64,000 nucleotides of DNA, taken from positions 2,108,001 through 2,172,000 of the forward strand of contig NZ_CP133671.1 of NCBI RefSeq assembly GCF_031326345.1, read 5' to 3'. The notes below the pieces were generated by a model. That model ran no database searches. It saw only the letters and a program-made list of their open reading frames with translations, and was not told the origin of the DNA. Made by a program: the position numbers and the translations under genes. Shown piece by piece: positions 51,988-61,440 of this stretch. Origin of the DNA: Aureispira sp. CCB-E (GTDB lineage Bacteria > Bacteroidota > Bacteroidia > Chitinophagales > Saprospiraceae). Position 1 is the first letter of the stretch. Every line of letters starts with the position of its first letter.

Positions 51988-53268
51988 TTATGAATCGCTT
52001 TTTTCTTTATCGTCGGCACTAGGGGCTTTCCAAGTACTGTAACCTATAGAAACACCATTGGCTTTATTTAAAGCTTGTTGATTTCTACGTTTGTCATAAA
52101 CCATAGCAATTGTCATGATAACACTAGTTGCCATGATGATAAATAGTAAAATTCCTGCTTCAAAACTCTCGACTTCTACTTCTTTTGGAATGGCATAAAA
52201 GAGCAATACTGTAATCAATCCACGTGGGGCAACAAATAATTGCGGAATAATATCGCCTCCTATTGTAATGCGTAAGATAACGAATCGAATGGCGTAGATA
52301 GATGCCAAAATTAAAGCACTGATAATAGCAACGTCTACATTGAGCAAGGAATCTAAAGCAATGGTTAAACCAAAAATAACAAAAAAGAAGGTTCGAACGA
52401 CAAAGGCGGTTTCTATGGTAATAACGTGCAAATCTTCGTAAATATGGTTGGCTTTTTCAATGTGCAACCATTTGCTTAATCGACCTCTAAAGAAGAGTTG
52501 CATATTGCCTATTAGTAAACCAAAAATGAGGATGATAATTAAAGAAGAAAGGTGCATTTTTTTGCCTAAAGCATAGAGCAATAATAGGACAGATATAAGT
52601 AGGAATAACTTGGCGTGGCTGCTGATTTTTTGAAAAATGAAAATTAGTAAATAACTAGCAAGAAAAGAAACAGCTACCGTCAGACCTACATTTCCCAAAA
52701 AACCAACAAACCCCGAACCATGCCCTTCGTGTTCTATTTGTCCAGCCAAAAAGTAGAACAACATGATTCCCATGATGTCAGAAAATGTACTTTCATAGAT
52801 GTGGAATTCTTTCTTGTTCTCATTCAAAGAAGTTACACTAGGAATAATAATAGCACTGGATAAAATAGACAAAGGAGTGGCATATATCCAAGAGGCTTCT
52901 ACAGACATCCCTTCAACATAACGTTCTAGTATCATGGCTGCAACCCATGTTGAGAGCAATAGTCCAACCAAAGCAACTCCAAAGGCTTTGAGAATTGGCC
53001 AAAGCTTTTCCCGTTTGAGTTCTAACTCTAGGGCAGCTTCTAACACAATCATGATGAGACCGACTATTCCAAGAATTTCTAAAATAGGAAAGAAATCAAT
53101 CTCGTCTAAGTGCAAGGCATCCATTCCTAATTTCAGACCAATACCCAAAAAGATAAGCATAAGCACCGATGGGATATTGGTTTTTTTTGATAATTCTCCG
53201 AAGAAAAAAGAGAGAATAATAACCAAAGATGCTATGATGATAATATTATATGAATTAAAAATTTCCAT
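51988..53268 (-). CDS. Cation/proton antiporter (CPA-type)
   Basis: A 426-residue membrane protein with about 12 hydrophobic segments covering most of the length and a short charged cytoplasmic tail. Blocks such as PSVLMLIFLGIGLKLGMD (near 33-50), LGIVGLIMIVLEAALELELKREKLWP (near 67-92) and ATPLSILSSAIIIPSVTSL (near 130-148) follow sodium/proton exchangers. It exchanges Na+ or K+ for protons across the inner membrane. No partner subunit adjoins. Confidence 0.88.
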   Translation of the reverse strand: MEIFNSYNIIIIASLVIILSFFFGELSKKTNIPSVLMLIFLGIGLKLGMDALHLDEIDFFPILEILGIVGLIMIVLEAALELELKREKLWPILKAFGVALVGLLLSTWVAAMILERYVEGMSVEASWIYATPLSILSSAIIIPSVTSLNENKKEFHIYESTFSDIMGIMLFYFLAGQIEHEGHGSGFVGFLGNVGLTVAVSFLASYLLIFIFQKISSHAKLFLLISVLLLLYALGKKMHLSSLIIILIFGLLIGNMQLFFRGRLSKWLHIEKANHIYEDLHVITIETAFVVRTFFFVIFGLTIALDSLLNVDVAIISALILASIYAIRFVILRITIGGDIIPQLFVAPRGLITVLLFYAIPKEVEVESFEAGILLFIIMATSVIMTIAMVYDKRRNQQALNKANGVSIGYSTWKAPSADDKEKSDS

Positions 53269-53333
53269 TGTAGAAATAATATTAAATGTTGTTTAAAACT
53301 TAGATGTGCAACGAGGTATAATCGTTGTGATAA

Positions 53334-54059
53334 TTAGTGTGAAAGTTGACAATCGTAGCCCCAATCTTTGATCAAATTGATCAATTCTTGTTGGTGGTTT
53401 CCTTTTCGAATCAATACTCGTATTTGAAAGTCTGTGTTGGTATTATTAGTGATCAAGGTAGGGCGATAATCGCTGTCTAGATATGGAACTCCCATTAGTT
53501 TATATAGCAGCATTTCAGCCGATAAGTTAGAAGTATCTTTATCATTCGCACTAATGTTTAAATCACAATATTCTTGCATGAGACTATCTGTTAGCAAACT
53601 AAAGCCATTTTCTTGTAGAATCATGTAGTTGATGTATTTCATGCCGTTGTTGGTAATGACATAAATCCCTAAGCGATTCATTTTATTGATAACGCCAGTA
53701 TCTTCGCCGACAGTGATGCGCTTTCCTTGTTGAAATTCAGGATCAAAGCAAAGAAAACGTCCAATCATATAGTCTCTCATCAAAGGAAAGGTAATAGAAA
53801 TAAGGAACAAAACAATCATTCCATGCCAAAGAGGATGAATGAGCATGAAGATGCTTACAGAAATAACAACAAAGATTAATTCGTACAGCAACAAGAAATA
53901 GCGAAGTCTACGAGATAGGCGTTCCTTAAATTTGACGGTAGCGGGTAGCTGTGGAATCTGATTTTTTAAAAATTGGAGAAATCCATAAAACAGCAGCAAA
54001 AAAACAACTGTTCCAAAGAAAAACATCCAAGTAAAATGAGGTTTTAACAAGTCTGACAT
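53334..54059 (-). CDS. Membrane protein, partner of the AAA+ ATPase
   Basis: A 241-residue protein with three or so membrane segments (about 10-30, 52-72 and 78-95) and a cytoplasmic C-terminal half. Residues about 105-155 (RITVGEDTGVINKMNRLGIYVITNNGMKYI) resemble the beta domain of MscS-type channels, which suggests a mechanosensitive-channel-like pore, with low certainty. It starts two bases after the ATPase gene ends, so the pair is certainly co-transcribed. Confidence 0.5.
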   Translation of the reverse strand: MSDLLKPHFTWMFFFGTVVFLLLFYGFLQFLKNQIPQLPATVKFKERLSRRLRYFLLLYELIFVVISVSIFMLIHPLWHGMIVLFLISITFPLMRDYMIGRFLCFDPEFQQGKRITVGEDTGVINKMNRLGIYVITNNGMKYINYMILQENGFSLLTDSLMQEYCDLNISANDKDTSNLSAEMLLYKLMGVPYLDSDYRPTLITNNTNTDFQIRVLIRKGNHQQELINLIKDWGYDCQLSH

Positions 54060-54061
54060 GT

Positions 54062-56404
54062 TTATTTTAGCATTTGTTTTAAATCATTAACAATGGTTGT
54101 TTCAATTTCTATGAAACCATCTAATTGGCGTTTCAAAATACCGACATTGATTAAACGTCTAATCACAGTCGCATAACGTTTTTCAAAAGCACTAGCCCCA
54201 AGCAATTGGCGAATCAAATATTCGTTGGCTCGTTTGTGCAACAGGAGCAAATCCAATATTAAGGTAGAATCTTCGTTTAAGAAACTAGGCAAGCCTTTGT
54301 AAGTATCAGGACGATGTTGTACGGTATTTTCGTCAATGTAATACGTAGAATTTGCCCAATGCAATAATGCTTCCCCAACATTTCCTGCCGATGCTTTGTA
54401 GATTTTAAGCACCAATTTATTAAAAGCGGGAGGCGTTAAAATATCTCCTTTCGCATCAATCAGTTTTTTTTGTGTTGCGCCATGTCTGACCATAATAGCT
54501 TGTTGCATGGCTTCTTTAGAAAGATAATTCAAGTCGATTTCTGCTTGGAAAATACGTTTTGCATTGCTATAATTGGTAATTTGTTTTCTTGCTTGTGAAT
54601 TGGTCGCTACGACAAAAAAGATGCGATTAGAATAAGCATCAATGCAATTCATCAAGTGATGAATATTTTGATAAAATGGAATTTTGTTTGACCACCAAAC
54701 CTCAATATCATCAATCCAGAGCATGGTCTTTTTGTTGATGCTGTGCTTGCAAACAAAATCTAAGGCTTCTTTTAAATCATAGCTCGTTTGCATTTTTCGA
54801 CCGTCAATTGTCAGCGTAGAGTTGGGAATGAGGCTATAGTAGTTTTGCATAAAGAATTTGCGAGCAACGATCTCACCAAAAACCGATTTGCCTGAAAAAC
54901 GGTCTCCTGTCAACAAAACAGAGCCTCTGAATCCTTGTTTCCAATTGGTAACCAAGTCACCAAAACGTTTGATGTTTTCTTCTCGCCCCACAATAAATGA
55001 TTCCCCAACATACCCTTTGGTCAAAAAGATGTTGGTATAATGTTTATTGTTAGGGTCTGCCATTCTGCTTTGGATACAAAGCGTTATTTTTTCGGAAACA
55101 CTTAGCTGTTGCCCTTGATAAAATTTGTCTTTTAAGGCATTAAATTTATCTAAGATTGTTTTTAGCCAACGTTGGGCTTGCGCTAACCAACCACTTTCAT
55201 TGTTCCAGATTTTTTGATTTAAGGTCGATTGCAAAGAAACCGACAAAAAATGCGATTGGGTATCAAACAAGTTTGATATTCTTAACTCTTCTTGTACTCG
55301 GTTATCGATCAGGTGAACCAAATTGGTAATATTATCCCCCAACATGACCAAGTCTTTTTGGAAAGTATGCAAAGGTTTGACCATATTAATATGATCCTTA
55401 AATAAATCCTCTGGGCGTTCTTTCTGAAGAATGTCCAATCGATTGGTCATGTTCAATAAAATCATTCTTAACCCTGTCGTTCCTTGTTCTGTAATTTCCC
55501 AAACTTCATAAAGTAGAGGGTAAATCTCGGATTCAAACCATTGCAAAATATTTTTATAAGGCAAAAAGACACGCCGCTCCAATATGCCGCCATGAATACG
55601 AACCACAGGAGAGAGTTTAATATCATAAGGCTTTAATAAACTCTCTAGTTGTTGTTTAAAAGCAGAAATGTAAACAACATTTTTCATCTTGTCCATGATT
55701 TCATGGATAGAAGTTAGTTTGTATAAGGGCTTGGTATCTACAGTAGTAATTAAGTTGATAACCGTATCAATCTTATTGTTATTGGTATCCAAGTCAGATA
55801 GACAGGTATCAATGGTGTCTTTAACAATTAATTCTGTGGCATACAATACCTCTTGAATCGTTTTTAGTTTTTGGTAATCATCATTCAATAGATTGGCTTG
55901 ATCTACCAGTAAGATGATTTGAGCTTTGTATATTAACCAAGGATTTTCTTGATGTTGGAGCTGCTTGAGCGCTTTTTCTTTATCAGAATTAGTTAATACA
56001 ATTTCTTTGATTGCTTGCAAGGCTTCTTTTGCCAAGACAAGTGTTTCTTCCCAAAGGGTTTTGATTTGATTTTTTTGCAGAATGCTATCTTTGTAAAAAA
56101 TAGCTGCTTTCTGCTGCTCAAATAGGCTATCTCTAAGGAACAACAAGAACATTTTTGCTTGGTCTGCCCATACAAAAGTAACCGCATGACAAGAAGCTGC
56201 TACTTCGTTATCCAATTCGAGTTCTTTTTGGGAAAGGACGTTATAACAAATGTCTCCTTTTTCGACCATTTGACCTGCTATAACGGCAATGTTTCCTACT
56301 AGCCAGTCCAAACGATCTTCAAAAGAAGGCGTTTCGTTGATTAAGTATTCCCAATCTTCTATAATTTTGACAATACTATTTTTATCTATAGTGCTTGCTT
56401 CCAT
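54062..56404 (-). CDS. Large AAA+ ATPase with helical N-terminal region
   Basis: A 780-residue protein. The first about 450 residues are helical without known motif (many Q, L, E, K). The AAA+ core lies at about 455-690: Walker A TGDRFSGKS (499-507), Walker B LWIDDIE (562-568), sensor-type FFVVATNS (596-603). A C-terminal winged-helix-like region (about 700-780; LLGASAFEKRYATVIRRLINVGIL) follows. It is adjacent to a MscS-like membrane protein. The pattern recalls STAND/MoxR-type regulatory ATPases more than a protease or translocase. Possible defence or membrane-stress role, unproven. Confidence 0.7.
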   Translation of the reverse strand: MEASTIDKNSIVKIIEDWEYLINETPSFEDRLDWLVGNIAVIAGQMVEKGDICYNVLSQKELELDNEVAASCHAVTFVWADQAKMFLLFLRDSLFEQQKAAIFYKDSILQKNQIKTLWEETLVLAKEALQAIKEIVLTNSDKEKALKQLQHQENPWLIYKAQIILLVDQANLLNDDYQKLKTIQEVLYATELIVKDTIDTCLSDLDTNNNKIDTVINLITTVDTKPLYKLTSIHEIMDKMKNVVYISAFKQQLESLLKPYDIKLSPVVRIHGGILERRVFLPYKNILQWFESEIYPLLYEVWEITEQGTTGLRMILLNMTNRLDILQKERPEDLFKDHINMVKPLHTFQKDLVMLGDNITNLVHLIDNRVQEELRISNLFDTQSHFLSVSLQSTLNQKIWNNESGWLAQAQRWLKTILDKFNALKDKFYQGQQLSVSEKITLCIQSRMADPNNKHYTNIFLTKGYVGESFIVGREENIKRFGDLVTNWKQGFRGSVLLTGDRFSGKSVFGEIVARKFFMQNYYSLIPNSTLTIDGRKMQTSYDLKEALDFVCKHSINKKTMLWIDDIEVWWSNKIPFYQNIHHLMNCIDAYSNRIFFVVATNSQARKQITNYSNAKRIFQAEIDLNYLSKEAMQQAIMVRHGATQKKLIDAKGDILTPPAFNKLVLKIYKASAGNVGEALLHWANSTYYIDENTVQHRPDTYKGLPSFLNEDSTLILDLLLLHKRANEYLIRQLLGASAFEKRYATVIRRLINVGILKRQLDGFIEIETTIVNDLKQMLK

Positions 56405-57259
56405 TCAGTTGGTATTTAACGATTGAAATTGTTTACTATTAACGTTTAAAGGTATTCAAATCATGCTATGAACAAGGCCAATTATAAATAATGTGAACTT
56501 ATTGTTTTAGTGCTCCAAAAACAATTAATTATACTATTTGTATAAGTCTAATACATTAGAAAGTAGTGTTGTCTGTTGTTGGGTGAAATGAATGAATGCT
56601 TGCCCTATATAGTTTTAGTAAACGATTGAATGCATAAGCACAAAATTATCAATTTTTATGGAAAAGGAAATTTTATACTCATTCTTATTCTAAAGATAGA
56701 TTTTCTTTTTTCAATCAATGTCTAATAATAATAATAATCTTTATATAATCACTAAATTGTAGAAAGATATAGTGTTTTTTGTGTTTTTAAGTGTTTGATT
56801 GTTAGTGTTGTATGTTTTTGATTGGAACTTCAAAGTTCTAATGATTAAATTTATATAAAGATGTTTTGGAGTTTGTTAGTTCCCTTCGTTATAGAAAATT
56901 AAACAATTAATTGATAGCAACCTCAAGTATTACTCATTACAACACAACTAAGGACTAATAATAGCAGTAATGTGGTATATGCCAATTGGAATTTCTGCAT
57001 AGATAAACAAACTTAGATTCTAACTTGTTCATAAGCAAAAAAGAATTCATTATAGCTTCACGATGAAAAATAGATGCTTGAATAGATGTATTTAAACGTT
57101 TTGTTATACGTTTTAACACCCTGTCATTTTTTGAGTTCTTCTATGAATCCGAATCAAGTATAGCAAGTAACAACAGCTCACAAAGTAAAAACATAAGCTT
57201 AGTACGCTGTTATTATATGGCACTTCGTAAAATCGTTTTATGGAATGAATGGTATAGGC
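56405..57259. other. Long intergenic region, nothing identified
   Basis: About 850 AT-rich bases between the ATPase and TerC genes. Stops are frequent in all frames; no tRNA, repeat array or strong stem is seen. It may hold the promoter of the ATPase gene near 56405-56500. Confidence 0.5.
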
Positions 57260-58201
57260 TTAACTATTTTTAGATGGTTTGGAATGAGTCATGGAATAAG
57301 CGATACCTACGATAAGTGCTAAGACTATAAAAGCCAATGAAAACCATTCGGGTAGGTGAATATAGTGTATGATAATCAGTTTTATACCAACAAAAAGTAA
57401 AATGGCAAAAACACTGTATTTGATGTAGTAAAACTGTTCTAGCATATTTACTAAGAAAAAATACATGGCTCTTAATCCCAGAATAGCAAAAATATTAGAA
57501 CTAAAAACAATGAAAGGATCTGTTGTAATAGCCAAAATGGCGGGAATGCTATCTAAGGCAAATAATATATCTGTAATCTCAATAACAACCAAGGCACTAA
57601 ATAGAGGAGTAGCTTTGCGAATACCATCTTCGATTAGCCAAAATTTTTCTCCATTATAAGAAGTTGTAAGCGGAACAAAGCGTTCTATAAACTTGATTTG
57701 ACTGCTAGGGGCTGCTTCATTTTCATCTTCTTCTGTTAGCATCTTGAATGCTGTATAAATTAAAAATGCTCCAAAAACATAGGTCATCCAACTTATTTTG
57801 TTAATCAATAAGGTACCTGGAAAAATCAAGGCAGCCCTAAAGAACATAGCACCCATAATTCCCCAAAACAATACTCTATGTTGGTACTTGACAGGAATTT
57901 TTAAAGAAGAAAAAATAAATGCCATCACAAATAAATTATCAACACTAAGCGATAATTCAATCAAATAGCCTGTTAAGTATTTGAATGTAGCGTCTAAAGG
58001 GGTAAGGTGGCTAGGGTTATCCACTAGTTGATGGCTATAAGCCCAATACAATACTCCCGAAAAACTTAAAGCAAAAAGAACCCAATACAATGTTTCTAAT
58101 GCAGTCTTTTTATTAGAAGGGTGGTCTTGCTTTTTGTTAAGTACTGCCAAATCTATATAAAGTAATAGAACTACTAGTATTAACAAGGCAATATATATCA
58201 T
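57260..58201 (-). CDS. TerC/Alx family integral membrane protein
   Basis: A 313-residue protein with eight or nine hydrophobic segments. Signature elements include YLIELSLSVDNLFVMAF (near 76-92) and VVIEITDILFALDSIPAILAI (near 203-223), with the aspartates thought to bind metal in this family. TerC/Alx proteins export manganese or otherwise handle metals at the membrane, and may act in tellurite or pH stress. It stands alone, with long spacers on both sides. Length is normal for the family. Confidence 0.92.
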   Translation of the reverse strand: MIYIALLILVVLLLYIDLAVLNKKQDHPSNKKTALETLYWVLFALSFSGVLYWAYSHQLVDNPSHLTPLDATFKYLTGYLIELSLSVDNLFVMAFIFSSLKIPVKYQHRVLFWGIMGAMFFRAALIFPGTLLINKISWMTYVFGAFLIYTAFKMLTEEDENEAAPSSQIKFIERFVPLTTSYNGEKFWLIEDGIRKATPLFSALVVIEITDILFALDSIPAILAITTDPFIVFSSNIFAILGLRAMYFFLVNMLEQFYYIKYSVFAILLFVGIKLIIIHYIHLPEWFSLAFIVLALIVGIAYSMTHSKPSKNS

Positions 58202-58357
58202 AAGATGTATTTTTAAATATTAGTGGTTATAATTTGCAAAAAATAAGGAACACAAAGAATGTCGAAAAAGTTTATATCAGCTTAATAATTAGGTAATATA
58301 TCTATTGTAATTTTATTAAACAATAAATAATTTCCCATTCTATCTCCAAATAAGCTA

Positions 58358-59065
58358 ATGATGAAAACGCCAGTTATATTGATGCTTGTTTTGCTATTTA
58401 CTGTTGCTTGCCAACAGGTAAAAACAAAATCTAACTCGTTGCTACAAAAAGAGGAACAGCATAAAATTTATCCTGTTCATTGTAGTATCAAAGAAAATCA
58501 ACAAGAGAAGGTGGCAGATAAAGAAAAGAAGTATGTTCAAGAAAACCTAAAATTGGGTGCAACAAAAGATAAGGAAGGGGTGCTGGTGTTTTGGTCTATT
58601 AAAGAAAATACGCAAACAGAGGCTTTTGTAGTTGAGAAGTCGTACGATAAAATAAATTTTGTACCGATAGGGCGAATAGAGGACGCGCTACAAGGAGCTT
58701 CTAAACACTACAGTTATATTGACCATTTTCCAGCGAAGCAACGCATTTATTACCGTCTAAAGCAACTCTATAAGGATGGAACTTATTATAATAGTCCTCC
58801 AAAAGAAGTAGACATAGACAATAGTTCTGAAGGATGGTTGTTCGTTAAATCTATCTGCCAGTTTTCTAAATTGCGTGTAGAATTAGCCTTAGAAATGGCT
58901 CAATTTCCTGTAGAAATTGAGCTGTATAATGATTTAGGAGCAAAAATAAAATCTTATATAGAGCACCAATCGCATTCAGAGTTGATGCTGCCTTCTTTGT
59001 TGCAAGAAGGTGGAACCGTGAGAGTGATTACTGCTGATCGAAAAGTTGAGACACAACGATTTTAA
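58358..59065 (+). CDS. Lipoprotein with fibronectin-type module
   Basis: A 235-residue protein with a lipobox (TVAC, cysteine near 18). A middle region has the FEVEKS-like pattern AFVVEKSYDKINFVPIGRI, then HYSYIDHFPAKQRIYYRLKQLYKDGTYYNS, the motif of small beta-sandwich modules that often precede T9SS tails in Bacteroidota. Here the protein ends with a further beta module (about 165-235) but no sorting domain. It meets the subtilisin gene tail to tail, with four-base overlap. Confidence 0.72.
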   Translation: MMKTPVILMLVLLFTVACQQVKTKSNSLLQKEEQHKIYPVHCSIKENQQEKVADKEKKYVQENLKLGATKDKEGVLVFWSIKENTQTEAFVVEKSYDKINFVPIGRIEDALQGASKHYSYIDHFPAKQRIYYRLKQLYKDGTYYNSPPKEVDIDNSSEGWLFVKSICQFSKLRVELALEMAQFPVEIELYNDLGAKIKSYIEHQSHSELMLPSLLQEGGTVRVITADRKVETQRF

Positions 59066-60654
59066 TATTTTACAAACTTTTGTACAAATTTGGAGGTGGG
59101 AGTTTCTAATTCTACAATATACATACCTCTAGCCCAATCTCCAACCTCAAATTCCCAATAACGAATGGTAGGAGCTTCTGTTTGAATAGTCCAAGAAGCA
59201 ACTAGTTTTCCTGATGTATCATAAATTCGAACAGGGTAAGTACCTTGTTCTGTTAACGATGCTTTGAGATGGAGATAGCTAGAAGTAGGAGAGGGATAAA
59301 CAACTAAAAGGTTGTTTTCTTGTGGTGTAGAAAAATAGTCTGCGAGCTCTTGCATTGCTCTACCCAAATTAAGGCGACCACCAGAAACAGAAGCTTCAAA
59401 GCTTAATTTTTTATCTACACTATTGATTAAAATAGATTTGACTAATAAAGCGGCTTGTTGAGGAGTGTTTTTTACCATGGCAGCCCAACGATCATTAGGA
59501 TAACTATAGAGTAGTGCAATCGCGCCCGTTACGTGAGGAGCAGCACCAGAAGTGCCTCCAAAATCACCATAATAATCGTTCCATCGTGTACTTTTGCTAG
59601 CAGCAGGGGCAAACAAGTCGATGAATTGATGTCCATACCCAGCTACTTGTCGATCTTCTTTAGAGCTTTCGCTTACGCCGATTAAATACGCTGAGGTGCA
59701 AGAACAAGGCATATCACCATAACGATCAATATTGGTATCACTATTGGTAGTAGCGGCAACGCTCAAAATGCCCACACTACCAAGCGAGTCATACAGTGCG
59801 CACCAGATAGGATGGTTTTCAGCCCAAGCAAAATCAATTCCCCAAGAAGAATTGGTACTAACGACTAGTGCTCCTTTTTGACCATTAGATAGGTTGTAAG
59901 CTCGACGCATATCTAGGGCATAAGAGTAGCCCTCAATTATATTAGAGATTTTAGTAATTTCAGTTGCCGTATGAGCACTTAGTAGCATGAGCTTTATATC
60001 CCAGTTGATGCCACTTGTTCCGACACTATTATTGCCTTTTGCCCCAATGATACCCAAAACAGAAGTGCCATGGTTGCTGATGCTTCCGTAATCGTGGCGA
60101 TCGGTGTTGTAGACCAATTGCCAACCTGTATAATCATCTATGAGACCATTGTTGTCATCATCAATCTGGTTGTTAGGAATTTCGGCATGATTGTGCCAAA
60201 TATTGTCTTTCAAATCTTCGTGAGGGACAAAAAAAGAACCATCAATGACAGCGCAAACGATGGTATCTCCCAATGCCGTTTGTCCGCCTGTTGTGTATTG
60301 CCACGCTTGTTGAACTTGAATGGTGTCTAATGCCCATTGTGTATCGTATAGAATATCATTGGGAGTATTTCGCCAAGTAATAATTGCATCCTTTTGAACT
60401 GTTTGAACGCTAGGATGTAACTGTAATTTTTCCGACATGTTCAATGCGACAGGACTAGATAACAGGTGAATATTTAAAGAGGTAGATAAGCGTTTTTTAT
60501 AAGTTAGAGTGGCTCCATAATCAGCTAATAGAGATTCCACATCTGAGTTAGGAGGTAGCATGACAATCAAATCCTCATACGAAGTAGAAGAAGATTGTGC
60601 AAATAGAAAAATGGGGAACGTACAAAGCAATAGTAAACGGATAATTTTATGCAT
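59062..60654 (-). CDS. Secreted subtilisin-like serine protease with T9SS sorting domain
   Basis: A 530-residue protein with signal peptide (ending FLFAQ). An N-terminal propeptide-like region (about 25-90) precedes the S8 catalytic domain: D138 (VIDGS), H195 (NHGTSVLG) and S369 (GGTSGAAPHV) form the triad in normal order. The C-terminal sorting domain (about 447-530) has VVYPSPTSSYLHLK and GMYIVELETPTSKFVQKFVKY. It is exported and degrades protein outside the cell. Confidence 0.92.
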   Translation of the reverse strand: MHKIIRLLLLCTFPIFLFAQSSSTSYEDLIVMLPPNSDVESLLADYGATLTYKKRLSTSLNIHLLSSPVALNMSEKLQLHPSVQTVQKDAIITWRNTPNDILYDTQWALDTIQVQQAWQYTTGGQTALGDTIVCAVIDGSFFVPHEDLKDNIWHNHAEIPNNQIDDDNNGLIDDYTGWQLVYNTDRHDYGSISNHGTSVLGIIGAKGNNSVGTSGINWDIKLMLLSAHTATEITKISNIIEGYSYALDMRRAYNLSNGQKGALVVSTNSSWGIDFAWAENHPIWCALYDSLGSVGILSVAATTNSDTNIDRYGDMPCSCTSAYLIGVSESSKEDRQVAGYGHQFIDLFAPAASKSTRWNDYYGDFGGTSGAAPHVTGAIALLYSYPNDRWAAMVKNTPQQAALLVKSILINSVDKKLSFEASVSGGRLNLGRAMQELADYFSTPQENNLLVVYPSPTSSYLHLKASLTEQGTYPVRIYDTSGKLVASWTIQTEAPTIRYWEFEVGDWARGMYIVELETPTSKFVQKFVKY

Positions 60655-60738
60655 AAGAGGAAGTGAAATTAAGAAACTAAGGGTACGTTTAAATAACTAA
60701 CTTTATCCACAAAGTTAATGCCTTTTTCTGTATAATCC

Positions 60739-61434
60739 TTAGGATTCTTCCTTAGTAGGGACATTAAAGATAAAACCTACGCCAAAAACATTTTCAATAC
60801 TTAACTCAGGATCATTTTTTAGATATTTTCTTATTTTGGTAATAAAAACATCCAAACTTCTCCCCAAGAAATAATCATTTTCTCCCCATAAAGCCATTAA
60901 CATATCTTCCCTTTTTATCAAATTGTTTCGATGTTGATAGAGATATTTTAAAATAAGGGATTCTTTTTCGGTCATCCTTCGAGTGTTATCATTGATGGTC
61001 AAAGATTGATTGCGAGTATTAAATTGATAGTTACCAACATATAAAATCGGGGGTTGCGGCATAGAATTGGGAACAACTCTACGAATTAGGGCCTTGATTT
61101 TCCAAAGTAGCTCTTCTTCGTCAAAAGGTTTGGTAATATAGTCGTCAGCACCCAATGTATACCCTTTTAGTTTGTCAGCTTTTAAGGACTTGGCGCTAAT
61201 GAATACAATAGGAATATTGGCGTTTTGTAACCTGATTTCTTGGGCAACAGAAAATCCATCGAGATATGGCATCATAATATCTAGTAAGCATATATCGTAA
61301 CGTTGTTGTTGAAATGCCGTTAAAGCTTTGCGCCCATCTCTACAAAGCTTGACCTCAAAGCCTTCTTCTTCTAAGTAGTCCATTAAGAGGAGTCCCAAGT
61401 TGAGGTCATCTTCTACTAATAGTATTTTGTGCAT
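60739..61434 (-). CDS. OmpR-family response regulator
   Basis: A 231-residue protein. Receiver domain with acidic pocket E8/D9/D10, phosphoacceptor D52 (CLLDIMMP) and K in ITKPF. The winged-helix domain (about 130-225) has RMTEKESLILKYLYQHRN and ENVFGVGFIF. It starts six bases after the kinase gene stop, so the pair is one operon. Its targets are unknown. Confidence 0.93.
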   Translation of the reverse strand: MHKILLVEDDLNLGLLLMDYLEEEGFEVKLCRDGRKALTAFQQQRYDICLLDIMMPYLDGFSVAQEIRLQNANIPIVFISAKSLKADKLKGYTLGADDYITKPFDEEELLWKIKALIRRVVPNSMPQPPILYVGNYQFNTRNQSLTINDNTRRMTEKESLILKYLYQHRNNLIKREDMLMALWGENDYFLGRSLDVFITKIRKYLKNDPELSIENVFGVGFIFNVPTKEES

Positions 61435-61440
61435 GCTTGA

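Noticed and set aside
47414-56404. Contractile injection or type VI secretion cluster
   Set aside because: An OmpA protein and an AAA+ ATPase are present, but sheath, tube, baseplate and VgrG-like genes are absent.
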